A DNA stretch of 64,000 bases, taken from Flavisolibacter longurius. Its GTDB lineage: Bacteria; Bacteroidota; Bacteroidia; Chitinophagales; Chitinophagaceae. The position numbers and the translations under genes are program-made. The first letter of the stretch is position 1. Each line of letters begins with the position of its first letter. Below, one piece after another: positions 44,312-54,195 of this stretch. A model generated the notes under the pieces. It did not search any database, was not told the DNA's origin, and was given only the letters and a program-made list of their open reading frames with translations. The stretch is from NCBI GenBank assembly GCA_014163555.1, contig JACJGO010000018.1, positions 59,162 through 123,161 on the forward strand, in the 5' to 3' direction.

Positions 44312-45070
44312 ATGCAGGAAATCAAGGCCCAACACCACCATCGAAATGGAAAATCGTTATTTATTATGATTCGGAAAAAGTTATCAGAATTCAAAAGACA
44401 CTTTCGCAAGAAGCACCGTGAATGTTACTCACAATGCGGAGAAGACCTAATTTTGAACCGCATATTCAGGGACAAAACCGAAGGGTTTTATGTTGACGTC
44501 GGTGCAAACAATCCCTTCGAGCAATCAAACACCCAATTCTTTTATAAATTGGGTTGGAGTGGAATCAATATTGATGCAATGCCTGGTAGCATGAATGTAT
44601 TTCATCGCGTTAGACCCAGGGATATTAATCTGGAAGTGCCAATTTCGGATTCCGAAGAAACATTGCAATACCATATTTTTCAAACATCTTTCTTCAACAG
44701 CTTCGCTCCAGAACCGGAAGTTCTTAACAATGAAAAACTGCTGGAAGTAAAGGCATTAAATTCTACATCACTCGCCAAAATCTTTGAAAAGCATGTCGGC
44801 AGCAAAGTCATTGACTTTATGGCGGTAGATGTGGAGGGCTGGGACTTAAATGTCTTACGTTCAAACGATTGGAATAAGTTCCGTCCGAAGGTACTAATCG
44901 TTGAGATGCTTGATGTGCCTGCTGATAAGGTGGGGGATACAGAAATGGCTCATTATATGGATACAATAGGTTATGCGTTTTTCTGCAGTACGTCAACTAA
45001 CGCGTTATTCTTTGAAAAGGAATTTTACAACAGTTATTTGAATAGATGTAATCCCAAACTATTAGCATAA
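44312..45070 (+). CDS. FkbM-family methyltransferase
   Basis: SAM-dependent O-methyltransferase, 252 residues from ATG 44312 (ATG 44366 is also possible; a TTG at 44285 is less likely). Motif I is FYVDVGANNPFEQSNT and the later FMAVDVEGWDLNVLRSNDW with RPKVLIVEM are the FkbM hallmarks; YSQCGEDLILNRIF precedes them as usual. It probably methylates a sugar of the polysaccharide. Confidence 0.88.
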   Translation: MQEIKAQHHHRNGKSLFIMIRKKLSEFKRHFRKKHRECYSQCGEDLILNRIFRDKTEGFYVDVGANNPFEQSNTQFFYKLGWSGINIDAMPGSMNVFHRVRPRDINLEVPISDSEETLQYHIFQTSFFNSFAPEPEVLNNEKLLEVKALNSTSLAKIFEKHVGSKVIDFMAVDVEGWDLNVLRSNDWNKFRPKVLIVEMLDVPADKVGDTEMAHYMDTIGYAFFCSTSTNALFFEKEFYNSYLNRCNPKLLA

Positions 45071-45095
45071 ACTATTTATCAAAACAGTATAAAAT

Positions 45096-46262
45096 ATGAA
45101 GATTGGAATCTGTGGCCCTGTTTTCTTACCCATGCTCCGTCCTTATTTACATAAAGACGAAAAAGTTGATGTAAAAGGAATGGGTGGTACCCCTGTAAAT
45201 CATCAGATAATTGCCCTAATTGAAAAAGGCTATGAAGTACATGTGTATTCTGTTACACCCGAACTTTTGCCCGGTGAATCACGGATTTGGAATGGCAAAA
45301 ACTTGCGTGTGTATATGGGGCCTTTTCGGAAGAGAGCAAGACACCATGCCCGAGATTTCTTCTTAAAGGAAAGGCGGTTTATGAAGCAAAGCATGCTGGA
45401 TTCGAAACCTGATATCATTCATGCGCACTGGCAATATGAATGGGGGTGGGCTGCGCTGGACTCCAAAATACCAACGCTACTTACCTGCCACGATGCGCCT
45501 TTCCAAGTTTTAAAAGCGCAACGAGACCTGTACCGTGTCATTCGACTGGTAATGGCAGGTATCTGCCTGAGAAAAGCAAAGCATCTTACAGCTGTTTCGC
45601 CTTATACTGCCTCTGGTCTCCGATTTTTTACAAAACGTCAAGTTAAGGTGGTTCCAAACTTTGAACCTGATAATGTTTTTACGTTTTATAAAAACACAAG
45701 GTCAATTGGTGATTCGATAAATATTACTATGATCAACAATGGGTTTCACCAACGAAAAAATGTGGCAAAGGGAATTGAAGCGTTTGCTGCGTTCAACAAA
45801 AAGTATCCCAACGCACAGTTGAATCTTTATGGTGCTTGTAATGGTAAGGGCGAGGATGCAGAGGTATGGTGCAAGGAGCAAAATATTTCTGCCAACATCA
45901 ATTTCCACGGCGAAATCCCATTTGATGAACTAATGGTAGCACTTTCGAAGGCCGATATCTTTTTGCATACTTCTCTGGAGGAGTCATGTCCAATGGTATT
46001 AATTGAAGCAATGGCAATGGGCATACCTTCAGTAGCCGGTGAAAAGGCGGGTGGAATTCCTTGGATGATGGAAGAAGGTGGGGGAAGGCTTGCAGATATT
46101 ACCAATAAAGAAAGTATACTACAGGCATTGTTCGAGGTGGTGCAGCCACAGAATTACAGGAAAGCTTCTGAACAGGCAAGAAATATAGCTGTTACACGCT
46201 TTTCAAAAGACGCTGTATTGAACAAATATTTGGAAGCGTATAAACAAATCCTTGCAAAATGA
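45096..46262 (+). CDS. Glycosyltransferase family 4 protein
   Basis: 388 residues, GT-B fold. The N-terminal domain carries GGTPVNHQIIALIEKGYEVHVYSV and DIIHAHWQYEWGWAAL; the C-terminal domain has ITMINNGFHQRKNVAKGIEAF and the EX7E motif in EESCPMVLIEAMAMGIPSV. The donor is unknown. Its stop overlaps the next start by 4 bp (ATGA), so it is coupled to the following GT4 gene. Confidence 0.92.
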   Translation: MKIGICGPVFLPMLRPYLHKDEKVDVKGMGGTPVNHQIIALIEKGYEVHVYSVTPELLPGESRIWNGKNLRVYMGPFRKRARHHARDFFLKERRFMKQSMLDSKPDIIHAHWQYEWGWAALDSKIPTLLTCHDAPFQVLKAQRDLYRVIRLVMAGICLRKAKHLTAVSPYTASGLRFFTKRQVKVVPNFEPDNVFTFYKNTRSIGDSINITMINNGFHQRKNVAKGIEAFAAFNKKYPNAQLNLYGACNGKGEDAEVWCKEQNISANINFHGEIPFDELMVALSKADIFLHTSLEESCPMVLIEAMAMGIPSVAGEKAGGIPWMMEEGGGRLADITNKESILQALFEVVQPQNYRKASEQARNIAVTRFSKDAVLNKYLEAYKQILAK

Positions 46263-47344
46263 AAGTCTTACACATATTAAGCGAACTGCAGTTTTCCGGT
46301 GCTGAATTAATGTTATCAACTGCCGCCGAAAAGTTCAAAGAAGCTGGACTTGACGTTACAATTCTAAGTACAGGGCCAGAAGAAGGTGTTTATGCAGAAT
46401 ATTTTCGTAAAATCGGATGGCATGTAGCACACATTCCTTTTCGTAAAACAATCGGGTTCTTTATGCAATTATTCAAATTTACCAAGAAGAACCAATTTGA
46501 TGTAATTCACGTACATACAGAAGGAGCCTTTATCTACAAGGCCTTCACTGTTTACTTTGCCGGTTCTAAGCGTATTGTTAGTACCGTTCATAATAATTTC
46601 CTATTTGATACCTATTTGACTAAAAGAAGGAAAATGCACCATTACCTGGCAAGTAAATTTTTGAAAGTAAGGTTTACGTCTATCAGTGAAAGTGTAAAAG
46701 AAACAGAGCTTGTGATTTATAATACTGAAACTACACTGATCAACAATTGGATTGATGTAGATCGCTTTAAGCAAAAACGGTTGGATAATGTAAAGCCTTC
46801 TGATATAAATGAAAAGATAACAGTACCTCGGTTGGTTAGTGTGGGTAAGTGTATTGATATCAAAAATCACCAGGCAAACTTTGAGCTAGTAAAAGAGTTA
46901 GTAAGTCGGGGTATAAATTGTCATTATATTCATATTGGTTGCGGCGAACTGGAGGAAACGGAAAAAGCATGGGTTAAAAAGAATCAACTGGAGCAGTATG
47001 TAACATTCATTAGTTATACTGACCGCGTGGCAGATTACCTCGCCTCTTGCGACTTCTACTTGATGCCTTCGCATTGTGAAGGATTAGGCAATGCATGTGT
47101 GGAAGCTATGGCCTCCCGTTTATTTTGCATTGTAAACGATGCACCTGGATTAAACACATTGATAGAGGATGATGTTACGGGATTGGTTTTGGATGCAAAT
47201 AACATCCCGCTTGTTGCTGACCAGATTGTAAAATTCTGCAATGATAAAGAAGAGTATAACCGGATAACACATAATGCACAGGATGCGGTTGCTAAAAAGT
47301 ACAGTTTGAAAAATGTTGATCAGCTGATTGAAGTATATGCTTGA
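46259..47344 (+). CDS. Glycosyltransferase family 4 protein
   Basis: 361 residues, GT-B fold. The N-terminus MKVLHILSELQFSGAELML and VIHVHTEGAFIYKAF are typical, as is RLVSVGKCIDIKNHQANFELVKEL. The EX7E region is HCEGLGNACVEAMASRLFCIV. Translationally coupled to the gene before it. Confidence 0.92.
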   Translation: MKVLHILSELQFSGAELMLSTAAEKFKEAGLDVTILSTGPEEGVYAEYFRKIGWHVAHIPFRKTIGFFMQLFKFTKKNQFDVIHVHTEGAFIYKAFTVYFAGSKRIVSTVHNNFLFDTYLTKRRKMHHYLASKFLKVRFTSISESVKETELVIYNTETTLINNWIDVDRFKQKRLDNVKPSDINEKITVPRLVSVGKCIDIKNHQANFELVKELVSRGINCHYIHIGCGELEETEKAWVKKNQLEQYVTFISYTDRVADYLASCDFYLMPSHCEGLGNACVEAMASRLFCIVNDAPGLNTLIEDDVTGLVLDANNIPLVADQIVKFCNDKEEYNRITHNAQDAVAKKYSLKNVDQLIEVYA

Positions 47345-47413
47345 TAATGAAGGCATTTAAAGGTCTATTTTAAAGGTTTACCTTCTTATTAATTTCAAAG
47401 TAAAGAAGCAAAT

Positions 47414-48256
47414 ATGCGGATTGCAGTTTTATTGACCACATTTAACCGTAAAGAAAAAACGCTAACCTGCTTGGAAAGTCTTTACGCTCAACAACTCCCT
47501 GCTGGTTTAACATTCGAAGTCTTTCTAACCGATGATAATTCGAAAGATGGAACAGCAGAGGCAGTACAGGAATCATTTCCAGACGTACATATTTTTCATG
47601 GAAATGGATCGCTATTTTGGGCAGGTGGTATGCGCAACTCATGGAGGCATGCTTTACAACACCAATTCGATTATTATTTGTTGTTGAATGACGATACGGT
47701 TTTGCATGAAAATGCAATTCATGTACTGCTTGAAAGTAACAGAAAGCAAACATCTGTGTGTGTCGGAACAACTCTGGACAAAAATTCTGGTACCTTGTCG
47801 TATGGTGGCCGTAAAGTATATAGTAGTCTTCAGTTAAAAAGTTACAAGGTGCACAGCGACACGGAATATGTTGAATGTGATTTGGGTAACGCCAATATTA
47901 TGCTTGTGCCAAATGCTGTGGTCGATAAGATTGGTATTTTATCTGATGTATTTACGCATGGTATAGCCGACTACGACTTTACCTTAAAAGCAAAAAAGAA
48001 CGGCTTTCAGGTACTGGTGGCTCCAGGTATCTTGGGCTACTGTGTAGATGATCATGGTAATAACTGGAAATCGACAAAAGTAAGTTTGAAAGAGCGAATT
48101 CAATATTTGAAAAGCCCGAAAGGTTTAGCGTATAAAGAGTATTTACACTACATCAAAAGTCATTTTCCATTGCATTATCCTTCTGCTTTTTGTAAGCTCT
48201 GGATGAAAACATTTTTCCCTTTTTTGTGGGATAGTTTTAAAAAATCGAATTCCTGA
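47414..48256 (+). CDS. Glycosyltransferase family 2 protein
   Basis: 280 residues, GT-A fold. It opens IAVLLTTFNRKEKTLTCLESL, has the first acidic motif FLTDDNSKDGT, the DxD-type motif YYLLLNDDTVLH (about 90-101) and VFTHGIADYDFTLKAKKNGF, the layout of rhamnosyltransferase-like GT2 enzymes. Specificity unknown. Confidence 0.92.
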   Translation: MRIAVLLTTFNRKEKTLTCLESLYAQQLPAGLTFEVFLTDDNSKDGTAEAVQESFPDVHIFHGNGSLFWAGGMRNSWRHALQHQFDYYLLLNDDTVLHENAIHVLLESNRKQTSVCVGTTLDKNSGTLSYGGRKVYSSLQLKSYKVHSDTEYVECDLGNANIMLVPNAVVDKIGILSDVFTHGIADYDFTLKAKKNGFQVLVAPGILGYCVDDHGNNWKSTKVSLKERIQYLKSPKGLAYKEYLHYIKSHFPLHYPSAFCKLWMKTFFPFLWDSFKKSNS

Positions 48257-48273
48257 TTTAGTGTTTTGATGGT

Positions 48274-49356
48274 ATGCATACAAAAAAAACAAAAGTTACT
48301 TTTCTTACCAATATACCCGCACCGTATAGAGAACCAATGCACGAGATATTGGCGCAGAGCTCAGGAATTGACTACTCTGTAATTTATTGCTCGAAAATTG
48401 AACCTAATCGCGAATGGAAGTTTGAGCGTGGTAATTATGAACGCTGGTACTTAAAAGAAAAGGCAACCAGTATGATGCATAACAATCCCAATGTCTTTAA
48501 ATACCTGCAGCAGATTCGGCCCGATGTTGTGGTAGCCACTGGTTTTTATCCCACTTCTTTGTATGGTTTTTTGTGGTGTTTGGTCAATAGAAAAAAGTTT
48601 ATTCCTTTAACCGATGGCACACTGCGCTCAGAAAAGGATTTAAGTTTTGTTCATCGTTTGGTTCGAAAGGTTGTCTATAAATTTTCTGATTCCTATGTGG
48701 GAGCCAGTACTGGTAGCGTTGATCTCTACAGAAGTTACAATGTACCTGAGACCCAAATTTTCCGCTGTCATTTATGTATTGAAAACTCGCCTTTTCTGTC
48801 AGTCAAGCCAGAAACAAAAGAATTTGACCTCATGTTTTCGGGGCAAATGATTGAAAGAAAAATGCCACTGTTCTTTGCCGAGGTTGCAAGATTGGTAAAA
48901 GAAAAACTGGGAAAATGCAAAGTTCTGGTATTGGGTAATGGACCGTTAAAAGAGACAATGCTTAAAAAGCTTAAGGAATATAACATTGAATTTGAGTACC
49001 CAGGTTTCGTGCAGCCACATAATTTACCTGCTTTCTACAAAAAAGCGAAAGTATTTTTATTTCCAACGTTGCAAGATCCATGGGGAATAGTTGCTAATGA
49101 AGCTTGTGCTGCAGGAGTACCGGTCATAACGTGTGAAAATGCAGGCGTGGCTGGTGATCTGATTATTCATAATAAAAATGGTTATGTTCTTCCGCTGGAA
49201 GAAGTTACATGGGCAGAAAAGACATGCCATTTATTAACTAACGAAAACGACCGTCAATTATTCTCGGAAAATGCCGTCAATGCTGTCAAAGCATATAATC
49301 CGCAAGCTGCTTCAAAGGGAGTCTTAGATGCTGTTTACTTTAGCCTAACCAATTGA
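48274..49356 (+). CDS. Glycosyltransferase family 4 protein
   Basis: 360 residues. N-terminus VTFLTNIPAPYREPMHEIL, then RPDVVVATGFYPTSLYGFL. The C-terminal half has DLMFSGQMIERKMPLFFAEV and the donor-site PTLQDPWGIVANEACAAGVPVIT, with Glu in the EX7E position. It lies 17 bp after the GT2 gene. Confidence 0.91.
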   Translation: MHTKKTKVTFLTNIPAPYREPMHEILAQSSGIDYSVIYCSKIEPNREWKFERGNYERWYLKEKATSMMHNNPNVFKYLQQIRPDVVVATGFYPTSLYGFLWCLVNRKKFIPLTDGTLRSEKDLSFVHRLVRKVVYKFSDSYVGASTGSVDLYRSYNVPETQIFRCHLCIENSPFLSVKPETKEFDLMFSGQMIERKMPLFFAEVARLVKEKLGKCKVLVLGNGPLKETMLKKLKEYNIEFEYPGFVQPHNLPAFYKKAKVFLFPTLQDPWGIVANEACAAGVPVITCENAGVAGDLIIHNKNGYVLPLEEVTWAEKTCHLLTNENDRQLFSENAVNAVKAYNPQAASKGVLDAVYFSLTN

Positions 49357-49375
49357 ACTATAAAAGACTTACATT

Positions 49376-50542
49376 TTGAATGTACTTATAATACACTGCT
49401 CTTATAAATACCGAGGTGGCGAAGACACTGTCGTCTGTGAGGAGATGCGTATTTTGGAAAAGGCGGGTATTCGGGTCGATCTGTTGGAATTTCAAAATGA
49501 TAAAAGATCTCTTTTGAAGCTGATACAAATGCCTTTTAATTTTTCTTCTTATTGGCAAACTTGCAAAAAAATAGATCGATTCAAGCCTGATATAGTACAC
49601 ATTCATAATCTGCATTTTGCAGGGTCTGCTTCGGTTTTGTATGCTTTAAAACACAAACGAGTACCATTTGTCACAACTCTACACAATTACCGCTTACTGT
49701 GTCCCTCTGCTATTTTGTTTAATGACGGACAGCTATATCTTAAATCTGTAAAACAGATTTTTCCTTGGGATGCTATAAGAAAAGGTGTTTACAAAAATTC
49801 GAAACTGCTCACGTTTTGGGTAAGTATCACCACTAAACTTCATCAATGCCTGGGTACCTGGCAACTCTGTTCAAAGTACATTGTTTTAACCGAACATGCC
49901 CAAAAGGTCTATTTGGAGTCAAAATTAGGATTAGGTGAAAATAAGCTGATAATAAAGCCAAATTTTTGTGCTTTGCCGAGTGTAACACCAACTAGTCGTT
50001 CCGAACATTTTCTCTATGTAGGGCGTCTGACTGAAGAAAAGGGAGTGCGGCTGTTGCTGCAAGTTTTTTCCTCCAATTCGTACAGGCTTAAGATTGCAGG
50101 TGACGGTCCGCTACGGCAGGAAGTCATGCAGTACAGTGAGAAGTATGACAACATCGAGTTTCTGGACATCGTAAAAAAAGATGATTTGCCGGATTTGCTT
50201 GCCAGTTGTACAGCACTTATTTTCCCTTCCATATGGTTTGAAGGAATGCCATTGACTATAATTGAAGCTTTTGCAACCGGCACACCGGTTATTGCTTCCA
50301 AGTTGGGTGCCATGGAGAGCATGATCGAAAATGATTTTAATGGCCTTCACTTTGAAGCAGGTTGTCCTCGTGCTCTTGGAGCCAAACTTGCATTGTGGCA
50401 TAACATGAATTCTTTGAAAAAAGCAACTTTTTATAAAAATGCCCAAGCAACTTATAAGCACCATTACACACCTGAAGAAAATTTAGAAAAGTTACTATCG
50501 ATATATCAATCTGTAATAGATGAAAAAAACACAGTTGCTTAA
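49376..50542 (+). CDS. Glycosyltransferase family 4 protein (paralogue of the one at 52943)
   Basis: 388 residues from a TTG start (MNVLIIHCSYKYRGGEDTVV); no suitable ATG exists. Key motifs are YRGGEDTVVCEEMRIL, PDIVHIHNLHFAGSASVLYAL, SEHFLYVGRLTEEKGVRLLLQVF and WFEGMPLTIIEAFATGTPVIASKLG (EX7E). The whole protein aligns with the GT4 encoded at 52943-54133, including RGGED, HIHNL and FPWDA/FPWQA, so the two arose by duplication. It overlaps the following GT26 gene by 23 bp. Confidence 0.9.
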   Translation: MNVLIIHCSYKYRGGEDTVVCEEMRILEKAGIRVDLLEFQNDKRSLLKLIQMPFNFSSYWQTCKKIDRFKPDIVHIHNLHFAGSASVLYALKHKRVPFVTTLHNYRLLCPSAILFNDGQLYLKSVKQIFPWDAIRKGVYKNSKLLTFWVSITTKLHQCLGTWQLCSKYIVLTEHAQKVYLESKLGLGENKLIIKPNFCALPSVTPTSRSEHFLYVGRLTEEKGVRLLLQVFSSNSYRLKIAGDGPLRQEVMQYSEKYDNIEFLDIVKKDDLPDLLASCTALIFPSIWFEGMPLTIIEAFATGTPVIASKLGAMESMIENDFNGLHFEAGCPRALGAKLALWHNMNSLKKATFYKNAQATYKHHYTPEENLEKLLSIYQSVIDEKNTVA

Positions 50543-51296
50543 TTTCCCGTTAAGTTTAGGCTCATATAGCAGTTTTATAGAAGATATTATTGCATCCGCC
50601 CGCCTGAAACAGAGCAGGTATACTTGTGTTGCAAATGTTCATATGCTGATTGAAGCTTATAGAAATCCTTCCTTTGCCGAATTAATACAAAAGGCAGACA
50701 GGGTTGCGCCTGATGGAATGCCGCTTGTTTGGGGATTACGGTTGGTATATGGTATAAAGCAGGAGCGTGTGGCTGGTATGGATCTATTGCCAGATTTGTT
50801 ACAAAGGCTAGAAGATGAAGAAATATCTCCATTTATTTACGGAGGTTCTCCGGAAATGTTGCAAAGAACAAAGGATTATTTTATTCAAAAATTTCCTTCC
50901 CTGAAGTTAGCGGGTTTGTACAGTCCACCATTCCGCAGTTTGACACCTGAGGAGGAGTGCGCTGTTGTTAATATGATCAACGAATCCGGTGCTGGAGTTG
51001 TATTTGTAGTATTAGGTTGTCCGAAGCAAGAAAAATGGATGGCTGCAATGCGTGGTAGGGTAACGGCTACAATGATTGGTATTGGAGGAGCCTTACCTGT
51101 ATTGATTGGAATACAAAGGCGGGCACCCAAATGGATGCAACGTTTAGGCCTTGAATGGTTTTATCGACTCATGCAAGAGCCGAAGCGCTTGTTTAAGCGT
51201 TATGCACTTACCAACTCTGCTTTTATTTACTTACTTATGCGGGAATGTATTTCCGTAAAAATTTTTAGAAGGACTGCTTCATATTCTGAGAGTTGA
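50520..51296 (+). CDS. WecG/TagA/CpsF family (GT26) glycosyltransferase
   Basis: 258 residues. The family signature ANVHMLIEAYRNPSF, ADRVAPDGMPLVWGLRL and RVAGMDLLPDLL is followed by FIYGGSPEMLQ, VVFVVLGCPKQEKWMA and IGGALPVLIGIQRRAPKWMQRLGLEWFYRL. Such enzymes add ManNAcA- or similar residues to lipid-linked intermediates. It overlaps the preceding GT4 by 23 bp. Confidence 0.93.
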   Translation: MKKTQLLNFPLSLGSYSSFIEDIIASARLKQSRYTCVANVHMLIEAYRNPSFAELIQKADRVAPDGMPLVWGLRLVYGIKQERVAGMDLLPDLLQRLEDEEISPFIYGGSPEMLQRTKDYFIQKFPSLKLAGLYSPPFRSLTPEEECAVVNMINESGAGVVFVVLGCPKQEKWMAAMRGRVTATMIGIGGALPVLIGIQRRAPKWMQRLGLEWFYRLMQEPKRLFKRYALTNSAFIYLLMRECISVKIFRRTASYSES

Positions 51297-51471
51297 TTTA
51301 TTTAAAAGCTCTGCATAGTTCAGTCTTTTCTCTTAAAAAAGTAATTTACCTGCAGAGTAAAATTACAAGCAGTCGAAAAGGTAAAAGGTGAGTGATTTTT
51401 TGTTATAGTAATTGAATTTGCTTTCGTCTTGTATACATTTTTAGCAGTTTCTTCATTCACAATGGCATATA

Positions 51472-52155
51472 ATGAAAAAAAAACTTCAGTTTGTTAAGCG
51501 TTTTCTTTCTAAACCAGAAGGACTGACATTAAAAGACGTTGGACCAGTTTCCAGGAGCTTTGGTTTTGAAAGAGGAACACCTGTTGATCGATACTATATA
51601 CATCAGTTTTTAGCAACAAATCAGGAGTTTATCAAGGGACGTATTTTGGAGATCGCTGAAAGTAAGTTGAGTCGTCAGTATGCTGCAGAAGGTTCGCACT
51701 TTGAAGTATTACATGTAACCAGCGAAAATGTGAATGCAACTATCATTGGTGATTTGACAAAAAAAGAAAGTCTCCCATCCAATGCAATTGATTGCTTTAT
51801 TTGTACCCAAACCTACAATTTTATATATCAGGTTGAGGAAGCCATAAGAGGAACATATCACTTGTTAAATCAAGGAGGTTGTGTATTAGCCACAGTTGCA
51901 GGCATTTCTCAGATTTCACAATATGATGCCAGCAGGTGGGGAGATTATTGGCGCTTTACGCCAATGTCAATAAAGCGGCTTTTTGAGGATGTATTTGGAG
52001 CGGGTAATGTAGAAGTAACGTCATATGGAAACTGTCTAACAGCAGTCAGTTTATTACGTGGCATAGCTGTAGAAGAATTAAATAGAAATGATTTGGATGT
52101 TTTCGATCCTGACTACCCAGTCATTATCTCCATTAAAGCAATTAAAGCTATTTAG
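51472..52155 (+). CDS. Class I SAM-dependent methyltransferase
   Basis: 227 residues. Begins with VGPVSRSFGFERGTPVDRYYIHQFL, then the SAM-binding strand GRILEIAESKLSRQY and LPSNAIDCFICTQTYNFIYQVEEAIRGTYHLLNQGGCVLATVAGI, ending with WGDYWRFTPMSIKRLFEDVFG. The order fits the Methyltransf_11-type fold. It sits 81 bp upstream of the polysaccharide deacetylase gene, a pairing seen in other surface-glycan loci. The target is unknown. Confidence 0.85.
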   Translation: MKKKLQFVKRFLSKPEGLTLKDVGPVSRSFGFERGTPVDRYYIHQFLATNQEFIKGRILEIAESKLSRQYAAEGSHFEVLHVTSENVNATIIGDLTKKESLPSNAIDCFICTQTYNFIYQVEEAIRGTYHLLNQGGCVLATVAGISQISQYDASRWGDYWRFTPMSIKRLFEDVFGAGNVEVTSYGNCLTAVSLLRGIAVEELNRNDLDVFDPDYPVIISIKAIKAI

Positions 52156-52236
52156 CTGCATTTCTCCAGTTCGAAGATGAAGGATTCACTTTTCATCGAT
52201 TTGTTTGCTATATTGAAAACTCCTTAACCAAAAACC

Positions 52237-52965
52237 TTGAAGATAATTACAACAAGTTGGGATGATGGGCATCCACTTGACTTTAAGTTGGCGGCGCTTT
52301 TAGATAAGTACAATATAAAAGGGACTTTCTACATTCCTAAGTCAAATCAGGAGCATAAAGTAATGAGCGAAGCTGAAATTAAAATGTTGGCTCAGCATTT
52401 TGAAATCGGCGGGCATACATTAACACATGCAAGACTAGGCGGCTTGGGAAAAGAAAGAGTTTATGAGGAAATAGATGGTTGTTACAGATGGTTAACAGCT
52501 ATATTGGATAAACTGCCCGTTTCCTTTTGTTTTCCAGGCGGCGTTTATGATACTGTTTCTATCAAACAAGCGACTGATTCTGGTTTTAAGGTTTTACGCA
52601 CAACAGAGCTGTTATCTATTAAGACAACCGTTGCAGAGGCATTAACGCCAACAACTCTTCAGCTATATGAACATAGCAGGTCAACTTACCTTAAACACCT
52701 TTTAAAGAGGAGAAAGGTGAATAATTTTCTGCATTGGTTACAAAGTTTAGCGTCGTCAAACCTGTTGAAATTAGTAGACTATTATTTACATAAACTTGAC
52801 AGAGAAGGAGGATGCTTGCATCTTTGGGGCCACTCATGGGAAATTGAACAATATGGTCTGTGGCAGAAGTTGGAACTTGTTTTAAAACAGTTATGCAACT
52901 TGTCTGATTTTGATTATCGATCAAACCAAAACCTGTTAATCAATGAGGTCAGAGCCAGCAATTAA
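52237..52965 (+). CDS. Polysaccharide deacetylase (NodB-like, CE4)
   Basis: 242 residues from a TTG start (MKIITTSWDDGHPLDFKLAALL). The catalytic motifs of CE4 are seen: SWDDG (general base and metal Asp), IGGHTLTHARLGGL (the H-x3-H metal pair; IGGHTLTH) and a later RTTELL region; LHLWGHSWEIEQYG may carry the last His. There is no signal peptide, so it may act on lipid-linked glycan in the cytoplasm. It overlaps the next gene by 23 bp. Confidence 0.88.
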   Translation: MKIITTSWDDGHPLDFKLAALLDKYNIKGTFYIPKSNQEHKVMSEAEIKMLAQHFEIGGHTLTHARLGGLGKERVYEEIDGCYRWLTAILDKLPVSFCFPGGVYDTVSIKQATDSGFKVLRTTELLSIKTTVAEALTPTTLQLYEHSRSTYLKHLLKRRKVNNFLHWLQSLASSNLLKLVDYYLHKLDREGGCLHLWGHSWEIEQYGLWQKLELVLKQLCNLSDFDYRSNQNLLINEVRASN

Positions 52966-54133
52966 AATTCTTTTCATTCACACTTATTATAAACAAAGAG
53001 GGGGCGAAGATCAGGCATTCGAATCCGATGTGGCACTTTTTAGAAAAAAAGGCTATGAAGTAAATGTGCTAACGTTTTCTAACCGGAGAAATTCATTTTT
53101 AAAGTTTTTATTTTTTCCTTTTAATGTCGTTTCTTATGTTAAAACACTAGCCGCCATTAAACGCTTTGGACCGACAGTCGTTCACATTCATAATTTATTT
53201 TTTGCAGCGTCTCCTTCAATATTATATGCCATAAAGCGAAGCAATGTGCCTGCTGTTTTAACAGTACACAATTTTCGATTCTTTTGCCCGTCAGGTACAC
53301 TGTTTAATAAAAATGGAATTTATACCAAAAGTATTGGTACAGGCTTTCCTTGGCAAGCAGTAAAGGACAAAGTTTATAATGGATATATCCTGTCAACTTT
53401 ATTAGTAGCATTTTCATTCTGGCTGCATAAACATTTGAAAAGTTGGAATAAAATTGATACCCTTGTTTTTTTGAACGGTTATGCAAAGGATTTATTTGAA
53501 AAAAATAATCCAATACTATTTACTAATCGTACTGTGATCAAGGCCAATGCAATTAAAAGTTTCTGTACCCATAAAGCGAGAAGGGATAATAGTTTTGTTT
53601 TTATTGGCAGACTAAGTCCGGAAAAAGGTATCTTGTTCCTTTTGGAAGCATTTTCAAATTCCTCCCTGACGTTGAAAGTTATTGGGGATGGAGGGTTAAA
53701 GGGCATGGTGCAAGCTGCAGCTGAACGTTGCTCCAACATTGAATATTTAGGTTACCAGAAGAAAGAGTTTATAGATGAACAACTAAATCAATGTGGAGCT
53801 TTGGTTATGGGATCAGGATGTATGGAAATGGCGCCTTTAGCCGTTGTTGAAGCTTTGGCATGCGGTACTCCAGTCATTGCGCCGGACATTCTGACTTTAC
53901 AGAGTATCGTCATCGATGGGTATAATGGATTGCTTTACAAGTTTAACGATATAGATTCTTTTCGACAGACCATTGAAAATTATATCAGTTTATCCGAGGC
54001 CGATAAAAAATGTATTAGTCGAAATGCTCGTCAATATTATGAAGCTAATTTTACGGAAGATGCTTGTTATAAAGCGGGAAAAGCAATATATCAAGATGTA
54101 ATTAATAGCAGAAATAAAATGACAAAACGTTAG
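52943..54133 (+). CDS. Glycosyltransferase family 4 protein (paralogue of the one at 49376)
   Basis: 396 residues. Motifs are YYKQRGGEDQAFESDVALF, PTVVHIHNLFFAASPSILYAI, NSFVFIGRLSPEKGILFLLEAF and the EX7E-type region CMEMAPLAVVEALACGTPVIAPD. It is a clear homologue of the GT4 at 49376-50542, and both start inside or overlap a neighbouring gene by 23 bp. Last plus-strand gene of the locus. Confidence 0.9.
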   Translation: MRSEPAIKILFIHTYYKQRGGEDQAFESDVALFRKKGYEVNVLTFSNRRNSFLKFLFFPFNVVSYVKTLAAIKRFGPTVVHIHNLFFAASPSILYAIKRSNVPAVLTVHNFRFFCPSGTLFNKNGIYTKSIGTGFPWQAVKDKVYNGYILSTLLVAFSFWLHKHLKSWNKIDTLVFLNGYAKDLFEKNNPILFTNRTVIKANAIKSFCTHKARRDNSFVFIGRLSPEKGILFLLEAFSNSSLTLKVIGDGGLKGMVQAAAERCSNIEYLGYQKKEFIDEQLNQCGALVMGSGCMEMAPLAVVEALACGTPVIAPDILTLQSIVIDGYNGLLYKFNDIDSFRQTIENYISLSEADKKCISRNARQYYEANFTEDACYKAGKAIYQDVINSRNKMTKR

Positions 54134-54195
54134 AGCCTGCACTGGTGTAACAAAAAAGAGTGAAAGATATGCTTTGACAGTGTGACAAGACATTA

